A DNA stretch of 64,000 nt from Tetragonia tetragonoides (taxonomy: Eukaryota; Streptophyta; Magnoliopsida; Caryophyllales; Aizoaceae), in the NCBI GenBank assembly GCA_038025085.1, contig CM076147.1:44972766-45036765 (forward strand). The letters run 5' to 3'. The notes below the pieces were generated by a model, which did no database searches, was not told the DNA's origin, and saw only the letters and a program-made list of their open reading frames with translations. Position numbers and translations under genes: made by a program. This document shows positions 12,801 to 25,800 of this stretch, in pieces; positions within the stretch are counted from its first letter, which is position 1, and each line of letters starts with the position of its first letter.

Positions 12801-15800
12801 GGCCCGGTTCTGGTCCATGTTGGGGTAGGGGTTTTTCTTGCTTCTGCTGCGGTCATTGTCATCATGATCGCTCTCTTAGCCCTTCCCTCGTTATTGTTGC
12901 GGTCATTGTCATTGTTCGAGGGGTGGGGGAGGGGTTGGGGGTGAAGGGTGAGAAAAGGTAGACATCAGTGAGACAGTGACAACTGGCCTGATGTTTTGTT
13001 TGCGTGCCAGGCTCATTGCTTATATTCACCTTTGAAAACAGACGACATGTTATGTATGTCTTATCTTGTGTTAGTTTACTGAGGAATCATCTTCTGCTGC
13101 AATTTTTATGAATTTGTTTTGTCAGTAAGTGATAATTTTTTGCAATGAAATGTTATATGGTCTAATTTTTAAACTGTGGTCTTATGCTCTATATTCAATT
13201 CATTACATCATCTCATATTGCAACTTCAATTTTTTTGCAGGTATTAACTAATCAGAAAGAAACAAACAAACACGTAAGCGTAATTGCTGCTGTACCAATT
13301 ACTAAAGAAAGTAGAAGACTAGAGACAGCTCTTGGACGGAACGTGGAAAAGACGGTAAAGGCAAACATAGATGCTTTATGGGCACGTACGCTGGAGGAGA
13401 ATTCTAAACATGAAAAGTTGGCAAGAGATCGTGCTCAACAAATTCCCGGTTTGATAAATAACCTGGTCAACAAGGATTTGGTTGCCTTGTTGGAAAGGAC
13501 AATCAAGAAAGAATTGAGTGCAGTTGGTACAAACGTAGCACGTTCACTAACTCCAGTTTTGGAGAAAACAATTTCTTCATGCATTTCTGATTCGTTTCAG
13601 GTTGAATTTTCCCTTAGTTATGCTTCTAAATTTTATGTTAGTAGGATATGGTGTTCTTTTTCCTTTTGTGTAAACTCCTCTAATTCAATATTACGGGCTG
13701 CTAAACAGAGAGGAGTCACTGAGAAGACAGTGAGTCAACTGGAAAAGTCTATTACTTCAAAACTGGAAGCCATAATTGCCAGACAAATCCAAGCTCAGTT
13801 CCAGACTTCTGGCAAACAAGCACTTCAGGTATATGTAAATGTCATGGAGTGACTCTCTTATGTATATGCCTAAGAGATTTCTTTTGTATTTTGACTTTCT
13901 GTTAATTGTTATATTTTCGACATGACTTCTTGTGTATTTTCAAATGTTGGTTTGTGATTTGACACATATTGCCAGTTGTTATAGAGTACAAGTATTGTAA
14001 CAACAGCGCTATCTGTTCATCACAGGATGGTTTGAAGTCTAGTTTAGAGGTCTCTATAATCCCAGCTTTTGAGATGTCTTGCAAAGCAATGTTTGAGCAA
14101 GTTGATGCAGCGTTTCAAAAGGGAATGGTTGAACATACAGCAGCCGCGCAGCATCAATTAGAATCAACACATTCTCAGCTAGGACTTGCTTTGAGGGTAA
14201 AATTCTTACAGAGCCTTTGTTTCTGGATTTCAGAACTTTCCGTTGGTCTGTTATAATGTAGTTGTCACACCAGAGCCTTGTATATTTGTTTATATTCTAT
14301 ATTGCTACCAGCTTACCAAACATTTATCAGTGAAAGACTTAAAAAAAATCAAAAGGAAGAATTGCTCGAGAACTTGTGATCTTTACTATGTTTCTCAGAC
14401 TCCGGGAGCCGAGGATTGGATTCGGCTGTGGATCCGAGGAATGGACCCATCAAATTTGAGGATATTTTTCTTGTTTTTGATTTATTTTGAAGTTTCCAAG
14501 AGTCATATTGTATCCTAGTGTCCGAAGATCTGACACATGCCTTTGTTGGAATGAAGAGTCTGTGTAACATAGCTATTATTAATAGAACAGCCCTCATCCC
14601 CAACCCTGGTTTTTGTTATGTCGTCACCTTTTGTTCTTGTTGGGGTGAGGAAAGGGGGGAAAGAACTTAACGTGTGTAGTATGATTTTGCATCAAATCAT
14701 ATTCTTCATATTCCTGTAGGCATGAAATGTAGAATGTACTCATTACGGTTACTCTTGCAAATAGATCTTCCAAGATGCACATGATGTGACAAAATGCATG
14801 CATTTATTGCCATTTGTTTGCAGTTGCTAATTCTGCATTGTTGCATTTTCAATTTTCACCTTTCTAATGTTGAGATTTCTGATGAACTTGTTTAATCATT
14901 ATTGTCTGGTTGCACAGCCATCCAAAAGAAAGATATATAATTTCAATTCGTTTCTGATGAACTTGTTTAATCATTATTGTCTGGTGCTGATTATGCAGGA
15001 TGCTCTCAATTCAGCATCATCACTCACTCAAAGTTTGAGTGCGGAATTGGCTGATGGTCAAAGGCAATTGTTAGCTCTTGCAGCTGCCGGAGCAAACCCG
15101 AAAACAGGAAACCCTTTGGTAACCCAATTAAGCAATGGGCCTTTGGCTGGTCTGCATGACAAGGTTTATTTTCATTTATTGTAATAATTTCATCCTTGCA
15201 AGACTTGACTTACTAGGAGCTCTGAGCTCCATTTCTCTGAAGTTATTTGTTCTTTGACTGTTAATAATTTTAGTAATGAATGTCATTCACTCATTGGTGG
15301 TTGACTGGTTTCTTCTATTGGCTACTCACATATGTGATAGGTTGAGCAACCTTTTGATCCAACTAAAGAGCTATCAAGACTGATATCAGAGCACAAGTAT
15401 GAGGAAGCATTTACTGCTGCATTGCAAAGAAGTGATGTGCTCATTGTCTCCTGGCTATGTTTACAGGTATGCCTTACATTGATGAAGATTTGTTAAATTT
15501 CCCTTTACATTCTTTAGGAGTTTAGGGAATGAAATAAACACTTGATAAATAATTTTAATGTGCGCAAAAAAAAAAAAAAATAGAGGACGAGAGATGGAAA
15601 TGGGTGTTTTAACTAGTATGTGCGCTGAGGGATGATGTTAAATCACAAGAAATGGGTGACCAGTGAGGTTGTGTCCAGAAGAGGCTAATAAACTGAGCCT
15701 TCATTATCCCATGCAATTCTCTTTTGTAGAGGGGACGAGTTTGATACAATGTGGGATACAAAACTTCTGTAGTTCATCAAACTTCTCTAAACTAACAATT

Positions 15801-17102
15801 TAAATTAGGAAAAAGGAAATGAGGAAAGTTTATATTAGCATCATATTCTTTAATTTCAAGTTTTCAACATATGTTCTTTCTGACTTTCTGGCACTAGTTT
15901 TGAGTTATGGGACAACAACTGGAGGCAAGGGTGTGGGTGGGTGGGCCATATGAAATTGAGTTTTGTTGTTTCTTCTCATCCTTCTCTATCTCCGGCGGCA
16001 GCTGCTTTATTATGGCAGTTTTCATTGTTATACATTGTATTAGGTACCAATACATGGTTTAACTGTATCAGGATCCTTTGCTGTTCTGTTCTTGTATTGT
16101 GCTCTTTCTCTCTGAATTTACCAAAAACCCTCCCATTTACACTGGAAAAAAGGGAAGCACCTCTGCGGCACTGCAGAGGATCCTGACCCGGTTTAGTTAG
16201 GTATCGATTGTGGGTTTTTGACCTACAAGAAACCATTCCACTGAAGGATTGTCATATATTGTTGCTCCATTGTAGTGTTGCCTGATGCTTTTTTAATTTT
16301 CCTGCCACCATTTTGTTGCTGTAGGCTAAAGTTGGTCATTTGTTGTGTATGTAAAACCTGTGGCATAAAAACTAAAAAGTCCCCCCCTCCCCCCCCTTTT
16401 TTTTTCCCTGAACTTCTGCTGAATTGTACTTGATAATGAAGAGAACTAGTTGGTTGCACGGGCTTCATTGCTATTGCTAGTGATTCTTATGGGAAGCCAC
16501 GGTTGGCGTGTAATATTGTGTGTCCAAAGACCTTATTCCTTAATTATCTCTCTGTTGCTGGAACTCCAATACAAGTTGTTTGAGCTGTATTATATTGTAC
16601 GACATACGGTGGTTTTAGACCTGTGTTTTTGAAGTTTGGCGTCAGCTGTCTTAACACATGGCATATTGTTCTGGGGTATGTTAATTTGGTGGAGCTATAG
16701 CCTGTCACAACGTTTTCAATATATTCTTTGAATGACCAAATTGACATGGTTAATACTTATGGAACTTATTTACTTTGAAATTGTGTACATTAGGTTGATT
16801 TGCAGCGGCTATTGTCGGCAATTCCTCTGCCATTGAGTCAAGGGGTGTTGCTGTCTCTTCTGCAGCAGCTTGCTTGTGATATAACCAAGGATACAAGCCG
16901 AAAGCTGGCATGGATGATGGATGTTGCTACATGCATAATCCCGCATGATCCGATGATTGCTGTGCATGTGCGGCCAATTTTGGAGCAGGTTTACCAAATA
17001 TTGAACCATCAACGTAGCCTCCCAAGCACTAGAACCCCAGAAGCATCGAGCATTCGTGTTGTCATGCACATCATCAACTCTATGCTGATGACTTGTAAAT
17101 GA
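6752..17102 (+). CDS. VCS: VARICOSE / enhancer of mRNA-decapping protein 4
   Basis: Scaffold of the mRNA decapping complex; in plants it joins DCP1 and DCP2 in P-bodies. Exons: 6752-7639, 8627-8676, 8746-8902, 9037-9255, 9804-9932, 10324-11814, 13241-13600, 13709-13828, 14026-14196, 14999-15163, 15341-15466, 16794-17102. These give 1394 residues in one frame, close to the usual length of plant VARICOSE. The N-terminus is Gln/Pro/Asn-rich, with a glutamine run and an Asn-Ala repeat (about residues 166-186). A WD40 domain spans about 225-560, including [18 protein letters not shown] and [10 protein letters not shown] Ser-rich linker follows (about 620-975). The helical Ge-1 C-terminus (about 980-1394) includes [26 protein letters not shown] and [20 protein letters not shown], ending in INSMLMTCK. 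The start is the first ATG after the UTR intron. Confidence 0.96.
7247..7305 (+). repeat. Coding hexanucleotide microsatellite in VARICOSE exon 1
   Basis: A run of CCAATT units passes into CCAATG units, encoding Asn-Ser then Asn-Ala dipeptides. The unit length is a multiple of three, so gain or loss of copies keeps frame. Confidence 0.9.
12481..12841. repeat. Tandem duplication of a 180-bp GC-rich block in VARICOSE intron
   Basis: The sequence at 12481-12660 is repeated at 12661-12841, with a one-base insertion in a T run and one T/C difference near the end. The block is rich in GGTCCGG words unlike its intron surroundings, resembling subterminal DNA of some hAT elements. ORFs seen across it are by-products of the repeat. 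Confidence 0.92.
14873..14986. repeat. Short direct duplication near a VARICOSE splice acceptor
   Basis: A 35-base stretch beginning TTTCTGATGAACTTG occurs at about 14875 and again at about 14952, 77 bases apart. The second copy lies just before the acceptor of the exon at 14999. The first copy is followed by a second acceptor-like TTGCACAG near 14917, so the duplication copied a branch-point and acceptor neighbourhood. Confidence 0.75.
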
Positions 17103-17765
17103 TGTTGAGAAGTGTATGTGATTTGAAGCTAGTGTGTTGATTTGATGGTGGATACTATGTATAGGAATACTTACCTTTTTGTTCCCCCTTATTTTTGTTC
17201 CTATGGTGGATACTATGTATGTCTTGGGTTTAGCTGCTAGTCTGGGTTATCTTACACATGGTTATGGAGGGACGATGTTGGTTTCTGGGTGGTGTTGAGG
17301 CTTAAAAGTTAAAATAGATAAAATAAGGAAGTGGAGGATGGAGATGGAACTCCATACCAAATGGGATTTGATAAGAACATTCAGAAATCAATCAGAATGC
17401 AATCATTTTGCTGACTCATGCGTGAGTTTATGTATTACTCAGTATTTGAGATACTGTAGTAACTGTACGTGTTTGACAAGTTCCTCTCTTGTGGTTACTA
17501 TGCAGGTGCTAGCTAGCTTTTGACTTTTGAGCAAAAGGTGATAAATCACACAAATCACTTATATTAGATTGTATTCCGTATTTATTATTTATTTTGTTAA
17601 TAGCAGATCAATAGAGTTTGGATCCTCTGCAGTTCTCAAAGAAATAGCAGAGTTGCTGTCTTCTCTATCTCACTTTAGGATTGATTTCTCTCTTTTTTGG
17701 ACCATTGGATTGTAGGGGATGGTTAGATATTTATTTTTTTTTGCTCATCTAACACCTTCTCATTA
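17103..17765. other. VARICOSE 3' UTR and intergenic spacer
   Basis: Non-coding DNA after the VARICOSE stop. A short direct repeat of 'atggtggatactatgtat' occurs at about 17142 and 17202. No gene or clear element is visible. Confidence 0.6.
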
Positions 17766-18260
17766 CTAGCTTCCTCCAGGTGTTACAAGATGTTCTTTCC
17801 AAGCATTGTGGGTGAATTCCTCATCAAACAGACCAACATGGTTGTGTGAGGCTGCCCACTTTGCAAGGAAGTGAGCCAAAGTGTTGAAGTTCCTAGGAAT
17901 GAAATTGACACTACACTTTAGATTATTACAAGCCAAAGAAATTGTTTCAAAAGTATTCCTATTTCTCCAAGGAAAAGGTGCTCCCTTCTTCAGCTGATCC
18001 ACACATGTCTTGGCATCCGTCAGGATCTTTTTGTTTGCAATCTCCTCATCTGTGTTATCTTTGAGTATCTGCATTACAGCATCTAGTTCTGCTTCAGCCG
18101 CCTCAGTGGTGCTGCTCTTAGCTACAGCAACCTTGAGCACTTTACTGTTGTGGTCAAAAAGCACCCACACAATATAACTTTCCTTCTCTCTAACAGCCGC
18201 ATCAGTGCAGAAGTGTGAAGCCTTGGGGGGCCTCTCCTCATGAACTTCCCTTCTCTGCAT
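17766..18260 (-). CDS. Solitary plant RNase H-like (RVT_3) ORF
   Basis: A 164-residue intronless ORF resembling the plant reverse-transcriptase-like RNase H domain. Visible motifs: FCTDAAV with the first acidic residue, TTEAAEAELDAVMQIL with the second, ILTDAKTCVDQL with the third, and NTLAHFLAKWA at the end, where the usual last Asp is His, as is common in this plant family. No reverse transcriptase or endonuclease ORF is adjacent, so it is either a 3' remnant of a LINE or one of the single-domain RNase H-like genes scattered in plant genomes. The start is the most upstream ATG; expression is unknown. Confidence 0.6.
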   Translation of the reverse strand: MQRREVHEERPPKASHFCTDAAVREKESYIVWVLFDHNSKVLKVAVAKSSTTEAAEAELDAVMQILKDNTDEEIANKKILTDAKTCVDQLKKGAPFPWRNRNTFETISLACNNLKCSVNFIPRNFNTLAHFLAKWAASHNHVGLFDEEFTHNAWKEHLVTPGGS

Positions 18261-19822
18261 GCAGTGGATTTCTTCGGTTGAAGGAGAGAGTAGAGAAGGA
18301 CAGTAGATGCAATAATAGCAGAGGATCTTAACTCAAATCAATAGTATAGTAAGAATAGTGTTTGTGTTCCTATTCATTGATTTCATTTCAGATATGATGC
18401 TTACTACTACTCAGTATGTATAGAGGATATAATTATATATAATTATAGTTATAATTATATTTATAGAAGTTTTTATTAGCCCGGGCCGACACTATGCAAA
18501 TTGCAAAGTTGGCGTATGCATGCATTGCGGTATCCCCATTCCATCTCATCAACTTCAACTTTCAACTTTTGCATTTCAGAAATCCGACAAGGATGACTAA
18601 TGAGCAAGTAATGATTTAAGTTGCTTTCTCCACCCCACACTAGGAGTAGCTCTCTTAATACTTTGCTAAATGCTAAATTTACATAAGAGAAAATAAGGAC
18701 TAAAAGCAACAAGAAAATATAGAAATTAGAAACAAAACCAAGAGTACAAGGCAATTACTGATGGCATTCTTTTTTTTTCTTTTCTTCCTTTTGTGTTTAA
18801 ATTATTAGCCTTACAAATTACAATATAAGTGGGTAATGGTCCTGTAATGTAATAGAAAAGGCGAGGGTGTTTACAATTACATAGTTAATTAGTCAGTCAC
18901 ATGATCGATGATACTCCATAAGAGGAGTTGGAATTAGAATTGGGATGAATCTATTTCCGGACCTAAACCACTCCTCCAAAAAATAAAGAGTACAATATAA
19001 AGGTGTAATAACTTAAAAAAGAAAAGAAAAAAAGGGCACAATAGTAGTACTAGTAAATACTTCATAATTAACAGGTGAGGAAAGGAAAGTAGTAGGTTGG
19101 GAAATTGGGGGAAAAAGTGGAGTTGGTGGGTGGGTCTCTAAGTCCAAGTCTAAGTTTAAGTCTAAGTCTAATTCTAATTCTAATTTTATGGTAAAAGTAA
19201 TAAACACTCGAAATCAATAAAAACGAAAAGAGGCTACCAACATTGATCTGTTTCCCACCGGCGGGTTGGGGTTGGGGTTGGAGTATTTTGATAAGAGGCG
19301 AATGAAGATGGTGTGATTAAGCCAAAGCCAAAGCCAAAGCCAAAGCCAAAAGATAAATCGTAGAGAAGACGAGCTGATGGATCAGATAGAGTCTGATATG
19401 CGTTGTTGATCTAGATGAAAGGACGACCATCTCCGTTTGATTCGGTGGTGGCGTCAGGGTGCCAGGGTTCGACATGCCGCCTTGATCTCCACCGGTGATG
19501 CGTTATGATTCACGCCAAGAACATCGTACAAGGAGGTCTTACGAGCACAATGAAATGCCTTTAAAAACGACTGAAATGCAGCAGCTCAAATTTAATAATA
19601 ATCAACCACATCCATCAAATTGGATGGCAAATAATGAAGGTTAGCATCCTTGTTGTTTAGGATTATTGAGAGGTTAATTTTCGTCAAATATTCAAAATCA
19701 TATATAATATTTTTCATGCATCTCAAAATAACAAAAAATACACAATCAGATTCGGATTGAAAAATATTTTGCAACGAGATACATTCACAATATGTTTGGA
19801 ACATACGGGTAAGAGTGTTAAG
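18261..19822. other. AT-rich spacer before the satellite array
   Basis: No supported gene. It contains an AT-palindromic patch near 18425-18472, a TCTAAG-like hexanucleotide run near 19139-19180, a GGGTTG run near 19262-19280, and (AAGCCA)n near 19320-19348. Satellite DNA begins abruptly near 19823. Confidence 0.6.
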
Positions 19823-22800
19823 TTCTCCGGGGGGTCAATCATGACCCTTGATACCCCATGAGAGACATCCGTATCCCCGAATTTCCGATATCACCAATGC
19901 CTTTGGTGTTCCGGCTCGTACACTAGTGTCCCATAAAACGCCCTTTCAAGCCAATCAGGGATCGAACCGAATAAGAGACCTCGAGGGCCTCCCATGTCCC
20001 CTAAAGGTGTTCCATGCAATGTAGTATGAAAATATCCACCTTCGTTTCGGCGCCACCCGAAAGCCCAAATAACGTGTATTTTAGCCTTTGTTTCGGCTTC
20101 CGGGGGCCCAGGTGTCTCGGGAGGAACATCCTGATCCCCGAACTTCAATATCACCCATACGGCCATACCTATGGTGGTTTGGCTCTCACACTATTGTCCC
20201 GTAAAATGCATTTCCAAGCCTATCAGAGTACGGATAAGAGACCCCGAGGGCCTCCTATGTCCCCTAGTGGTGTTCCGTGCGATGTGGTGTGAAAATATCC
20301 ACATTCATTTCGGGGCCTCTCGGAAGCCTAAAAGACGTGGATTATAGCCTTTCTTTTCGGCTTCCCGGGGCCCCGTGGTAATATTTCCCCAAACTTTTAG
20401 GGGGGTTCTATCATGACCCTAGAGGACCTCGGTACCCCGGGAGGGATATCTGGATCCCCGAACATTGATATCATCCATGCTTTTGGTATTTTGGCTATTA
20501 CACAGGTGTCCCGTAAAATGCCCTTTCAAGCCAATCAGACATCCGACCGAATAAGAGACCCCGAGGGCCTTCCATGACCCCTAGGGGTGTTCCGTGCAAT
20601 GTGGTGTGAAAATATCTACTTTCTTTTCAGGGCCTCTTGGAAGCCCAAATAACGTGGATTATAGCCTTTGTTTTCGGCTTCCCGGGGCCCGGGTGCCATA
20701 TTTTCCCAAACTTCTCAGAGGGGTCTATCATGACCCTTAAGTACCCTCGATTCCCCGGGAGGGACATCCAGATCCCCGTACTTCGATATCAACCATTCTA
20801 TGGTGTTTCGGCTCTCACGCCATTGTCCCGTAAAACGCATATCCAAGCCTATCAGGGTCCGGATAAGCGACCCTGAGGGCCTCCCATATCTCCTACTGGT
20901 GTTCCATGCGGCGTGGTGTGAAAATATCTGCCTTCGTTTCGTGGCCTCCCGGAACCTAAAAAAGGTGAATTAGCCTTCGTTTTCGGCTTCCCGGAGCCCG
21001 GGTGCCATGTTTGACCAAACATCTCATGGGGGTCCATCATGACCCTAGAGGACCCGCTGTGCCCCAGGAGGAACATTTGGATCCCCCGAACTTCGATATC
21101 ACCCATGCCTTTGGTGTTCCGGTTCTTACACCAGTGTCTCGTAAAACGCCTAACCAAGCCTATCAGGTACCAGATCAACTACCCCGATGGACTCCCATGT
21201 CCCCTAGGGGTGTTCCATGCGATGTGCTGTGAAAATATCCACTTTCGTTTGAATGCCTCTCAGAAGCCCAAAAAACGTGGATTATATAGCCTTCATTTTC
21301 GGCTTCCCGAGGCTCGGGTGTAATTTTTGCCCAAACTTCTCCAAGGGGTCTATCTTGACTCTAGATTACCATCGGTGCCCCGGGTGGGACATTCGGATCC
21401 TCGAACTTCGATATCAGCCATGTCTTTGGTATTTTGGGTCTTACACAAGTGTCCCGTAAAAGGTCATTCCAAGTCTATCGAGGACAAGATAAGAGACTCC
21501 GAGGGCCTCCCAAGTCCTGTATGGTTGTTTTGTGCGATATGGTGTGAAAAAATCCACCTTCGTTTCTGGGCCTCCCGGAAGCCAAAATAACACGGATTAT
21601 AGCCTTCGTTTTCGGCTTCCCGGGGCCCAGTTGTCATATTTGCCCAAACTTCTCCGGGGGGTCTATCATGACCCTTGAGTACCCTCGGTTCCTCGAGAGG
21701 AACATCCGGATCCCAGAACTTCGATATCACACATGCCTATGGTGTTTCGGCTCTCACATCATTGTCCCGAAAAACGCCTTTCCAAGGCTATCCGGGACCG
21801 GATAAGCGACCCCGAGGGCCTCCCATGTCTCCTAGTGGTGTTCCGTGCGATGTGGTGTGTAAATATCAACCATCATTTCGGGGCCTCCCGGAAGCTCAAA
21901 AACGTGGATTATAGCCTTCGTTTTCGGCTTCCCGGGGTTCGGGTATCATATTTGCCAAAACTTCTCCGGGGCGTCTATCATCACCCTAGAGAACCCTCGG
22001 TGGCCCGGGAAGGACATCGGGATCCACGAACATTGAAATCATCCATCCATTTGGTATTTTGGCTATTACACAAGTGTCCCGTCAAATGCCCAATCAAGCC
22101 AATCAGGGATCAGACCGGATAAGACGAGGGCCTTCCATGGTCCGTAGGGGTGTTCCGTGCTATGTGGTGTGAAAATATCTACCTTCGTTTCGGGCCTCCC
22201 GGAAGCTCAAATAACGTGGATTATAGCCTTCGTTTTCGGCTTCCCGAGCCCGGGTGTCATATTTTCCTAAACTTCACCGGGGGGTCTATCATGACCCTTA
22301 AGTACCCTCGGTTCCCCCGGAGGGACATCTAGATCCCCGTACTTCGATATCACCCATTCTATGGTGTTTCGGCCCTCACACCATTGTCCCGTAAAACGCA
22401 TATTCAAGCCTATCAGGGTACGGATAAGCGACCCCGAGGGCCTCCCGTATCCCCTATTGGTGTTCCGTGTGACGTAGTGTGAAAATACCCGCCTTCGTTT
22501 CGGGGCCTCCTAGGAGCCCAAAAAACGTGAATTATAGCCTTCGATTTCGGCTTCCCGAAGCCCGGGGGCCATATTTGCTCAAACTTGTACGGGGGGTCTA
22601 TCATGAGCTTAGAGGACCCTCAGTGCCCCGGGAGGAACATTTGGATCCCCCGAACTTCGATATCACCCATGCCTTTGGTGTTCTGTCTCTTACACAAGTG
22701 TTTCGTAAAACGCCTTTCCAAGTATATCAGGGACCGTATCGGTGGCCCCGATGGACTCCCATGTCCCCTAGGGGTGTTCCGTGCGATGTGGTGTGAAAAT

Positions 22801-25800
22801 ATCCACTTTCGTTTCGGCACCTCCCAGAAGCCCAAAAAACGTGGATTATAGCCTTCATTTTCAGTTTCCCGAGGCCCGGGTGCCATTTTTGCCCAAACTT
22901 CTCCAGGGGGTCTATCTTGAACCTAGATTACCCTCGGTGTCCCGGGTGGGACATCCAGATCCTCGAAATTCGATATCAGCCATGGCTTTGGTATTTTGGG
23001 TCTTACACAAGTGTCCGGTAAAAGGCCATTCCAAGCAAATCGAAGACCGGATAAGTGACTCTGAGGGTGTCTCAAGTCCTGTAAGGATGTTCTGTGCGAT
23101 GTGGTGTGAAAAAATCCACCTTCGTTTCAAGGCCTCCTGGAAGCCCAAATAACGCGGATTATAACCTTTGATTTCGGCTTTCCAGGGCTCAGTTGTCATT
23201 TTTTCCCAAACTTCTCCGGTGGGTCTATCATGACCCTTGAGTACCCTCGGTTCTTCGGGTGGGACATCCGGATCCTCTAACTTTGATATCACCCATGGCT
23301 ATGGTGTTTCGGTTTTCACACCATTGTCCCGAAAAACGCCTTTTCAAGGGTATCCGGGACCGGATAAGCGACCCCAAGGGCCTCCCATGTCCCCTTGTGG
23401 TGTTCCGTGCGATGTGGTGTGAAAATCTCGACCATGATCTCGGTGCTTCCCGAAAGCCCAAAAACGTGGATTATAGCCTTTGTTTTCGGCTTCCCGGGGC
23501 TCGGGTGTCATATTTGCCAAAACTTCTCCGGGGGGTCTATCATCACCCTAGAGGACCCTCGGTGGCCCGGGAAGGACATCTTGATCCATGAACACTGATG
23601 TCAACCAAGCTTTTGGTATTTTGGCTATTACACTAGTGTACCGTAAAACGCCCTTTCAACTCAATCAGGGATCAGCCCGGATAAGAGGTTTTGAGGGCCT
23701 CCCATGTCCCCTAGGATTGTTCCGTGCTATGTGGTGTGGAAATATCCACCTTCGTTTCATGGCCTCCCGAAAGCCCAAATAACGTGGATTATGGCCTTCG
23801 TATTCTGCTTCCCAGGGCCCGGGTGTCATATATTCCCAAACTTCTCTGGGGGGTCTATCATGACCCTTAAGTACCCTTGGTTCCCCGGGAGGGATATTCA
23901 GATCCCCCTTTTTTCAATATCAACCATTCTATGGTGTTTCAGCTCTCACACCATTGTCCTATAAAACACATATCAAAGCCTATCAGGGTCCGGATAAGTG
24001 ACCCCGAGGGCTTCCCATGTCCCCTACTGGTGTTCCGTGCGACGTGGTGTGAAAATATCAACCTTTGTTTCGGGGCCTCCTGGAAGCCCAAAAAACGTGA
24101 ATTATAGCTTTCGTTTTCGGCTTTCCGGAGCCCTGGTGCCATATTTGCCCAAACTTCTCCGGGGGGTCTATAATGACCCTAAAGGACCCTCGCTGCCCCG
24201 GGAGAAACATTTGGATCCCCGAACTTCGATATCACCCATGCCTTTGGTGTTTCGGCTCTTACACCGGTGTCTCATAAAACGTCTTTCCAAGCCTATCAGG
24301 GACCGGATCGGCGACCCCAATGGACTTCCATGTCCCCTAGGAGTGTTCAGTGCGATGTGGTGTCAAAATATGCACTTTCGTTTCGGGCCTCCCAGAAGCC
24401 CAAAAAAGTGGATTATAGCCTTCATTTTCGGCTTCCCGAGTCACGGGTGTCATTGTTGCCCAAACTTCTCCAGAGGGTCTATCTTGACCCTAGATTACCC
24501 TTGATGCCCCGGGTGGGACATCCGGATCCCCGAACTTCGATATAAGCCATGGCTTTGGTATTTTGGGTCTTACACAAGTGTCCCGTAAAAGGTCATTCCA
24601 AGCCCTATTGAGGAACGGATAAGTGACTCCCAGGGCCTCTCAAGTCCTGTATGGTTGTTCTGCGCGATGTGGTGTGATAAAATCCACCTTCGTTTCGAGG
24701 CCTCCTGGAAGCCCAAATAACGCGGATTATAGCCTTTGATTTCGGCTTCCTGGGGCCCAGTTGTCATATTTTCCCAAACTTTTCCGGGGGGTCTATCATG
24801 ACCCTTGAGTACCCTCGGTTCCCCGGTTGGGACATCCGGATCCTCTACTTCGATATCACCCATGCCTATGGTGTTTCGGTTTTCACACCGTTGTCCCGAA
24901 AAACGCCTTTCCAAGGGTATCCGAGACCGGATAAGCGACCCCAAGTGCCTCCCATGTCCCCTAGTGGTGTTCCGCGCGATGTGGTTTGAACATTTCGACC
25001 ATGATTTCGGGGCCTACCGGAAGCCAAAAAATGTGGATTATAGCCTTCGTCTTGGGCTTCCCGGGACACACATATTTGCCAAAACTTCTCCGGTGGGTCT
25101 ATCATCACCCTAGAGGATCATCGGTGGCCCGGGAAGGACATCTGGATCCACGAACATTGAAATCATCCATGTTTTTGGTATTTTTGCTATTACACAAGTG
25201 TCCCGTAAAACGACCTTTCAAGCCAATCAGGGATCAGACCGGATAAGAGGCCCCGAGGGCCTTCCATGGCCCGTAGGGGTGTTCCGTGCTATGTGGTGTG
25301 AAAATATCTACCTTCGTTTCGGGGCCTCCCGGAACCCCAAATAACGTGGATTATAGCCTTCGTTTTTGGCTTCCTGGGCCCGGGTGTGATATTTTCACAA
25401 ACTTCTCCGGGGGGTCTATCATAACCCTTAAGTACCCTTGGTTCCCCGGGAGGGACATCCAGATCCTCGTACTTCGATATCACCCATTCTATGATGTTTC
25501 GGCTCTCACACCATTGTCCCGTATAACGCATATCCAAGCCTATCAGGGTCCGGATAAGCGACCCCGAGGGCCTCCCATATTCCCTATTGGTGTTCCGTGT
25601 GACGTAGTGTGAAAATACCCGCCTTCGTTTCAGGGCCTCCCAGGAGCCCAAAAAACGTGAATTATAGCCTTCGTTTTTGGCTTCCCGGAACCCGAGGGCC
25701 TTATTTGCTCAAACTTCTAAGGGGGGTCTATCATGACCTTAGAGGACGCTCGATGCCCCAGGAGGAACATTTGGATCCCCCGAACTTCGATATCACCCAT

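Noticed and set aside
12413..12961. ORFs rich in [21 protein letters not shown] phrases
   Set aside because: They span the 180-bp tandem duplication inside an intron and read across both copies.
13589..13708. Open frame continuing through the end of a VARICOSE exon at 13600
   Set aside because: The stretch is a short intron that happens to stay open; donor GTTGAA and acceptor AACAG restore the family sequence.
19013..19207. Short minus-strand ORF with LELDLDLNLDLDLE repeat
   Set aside because: It is a translation of the hexanucleotide run near 19140.
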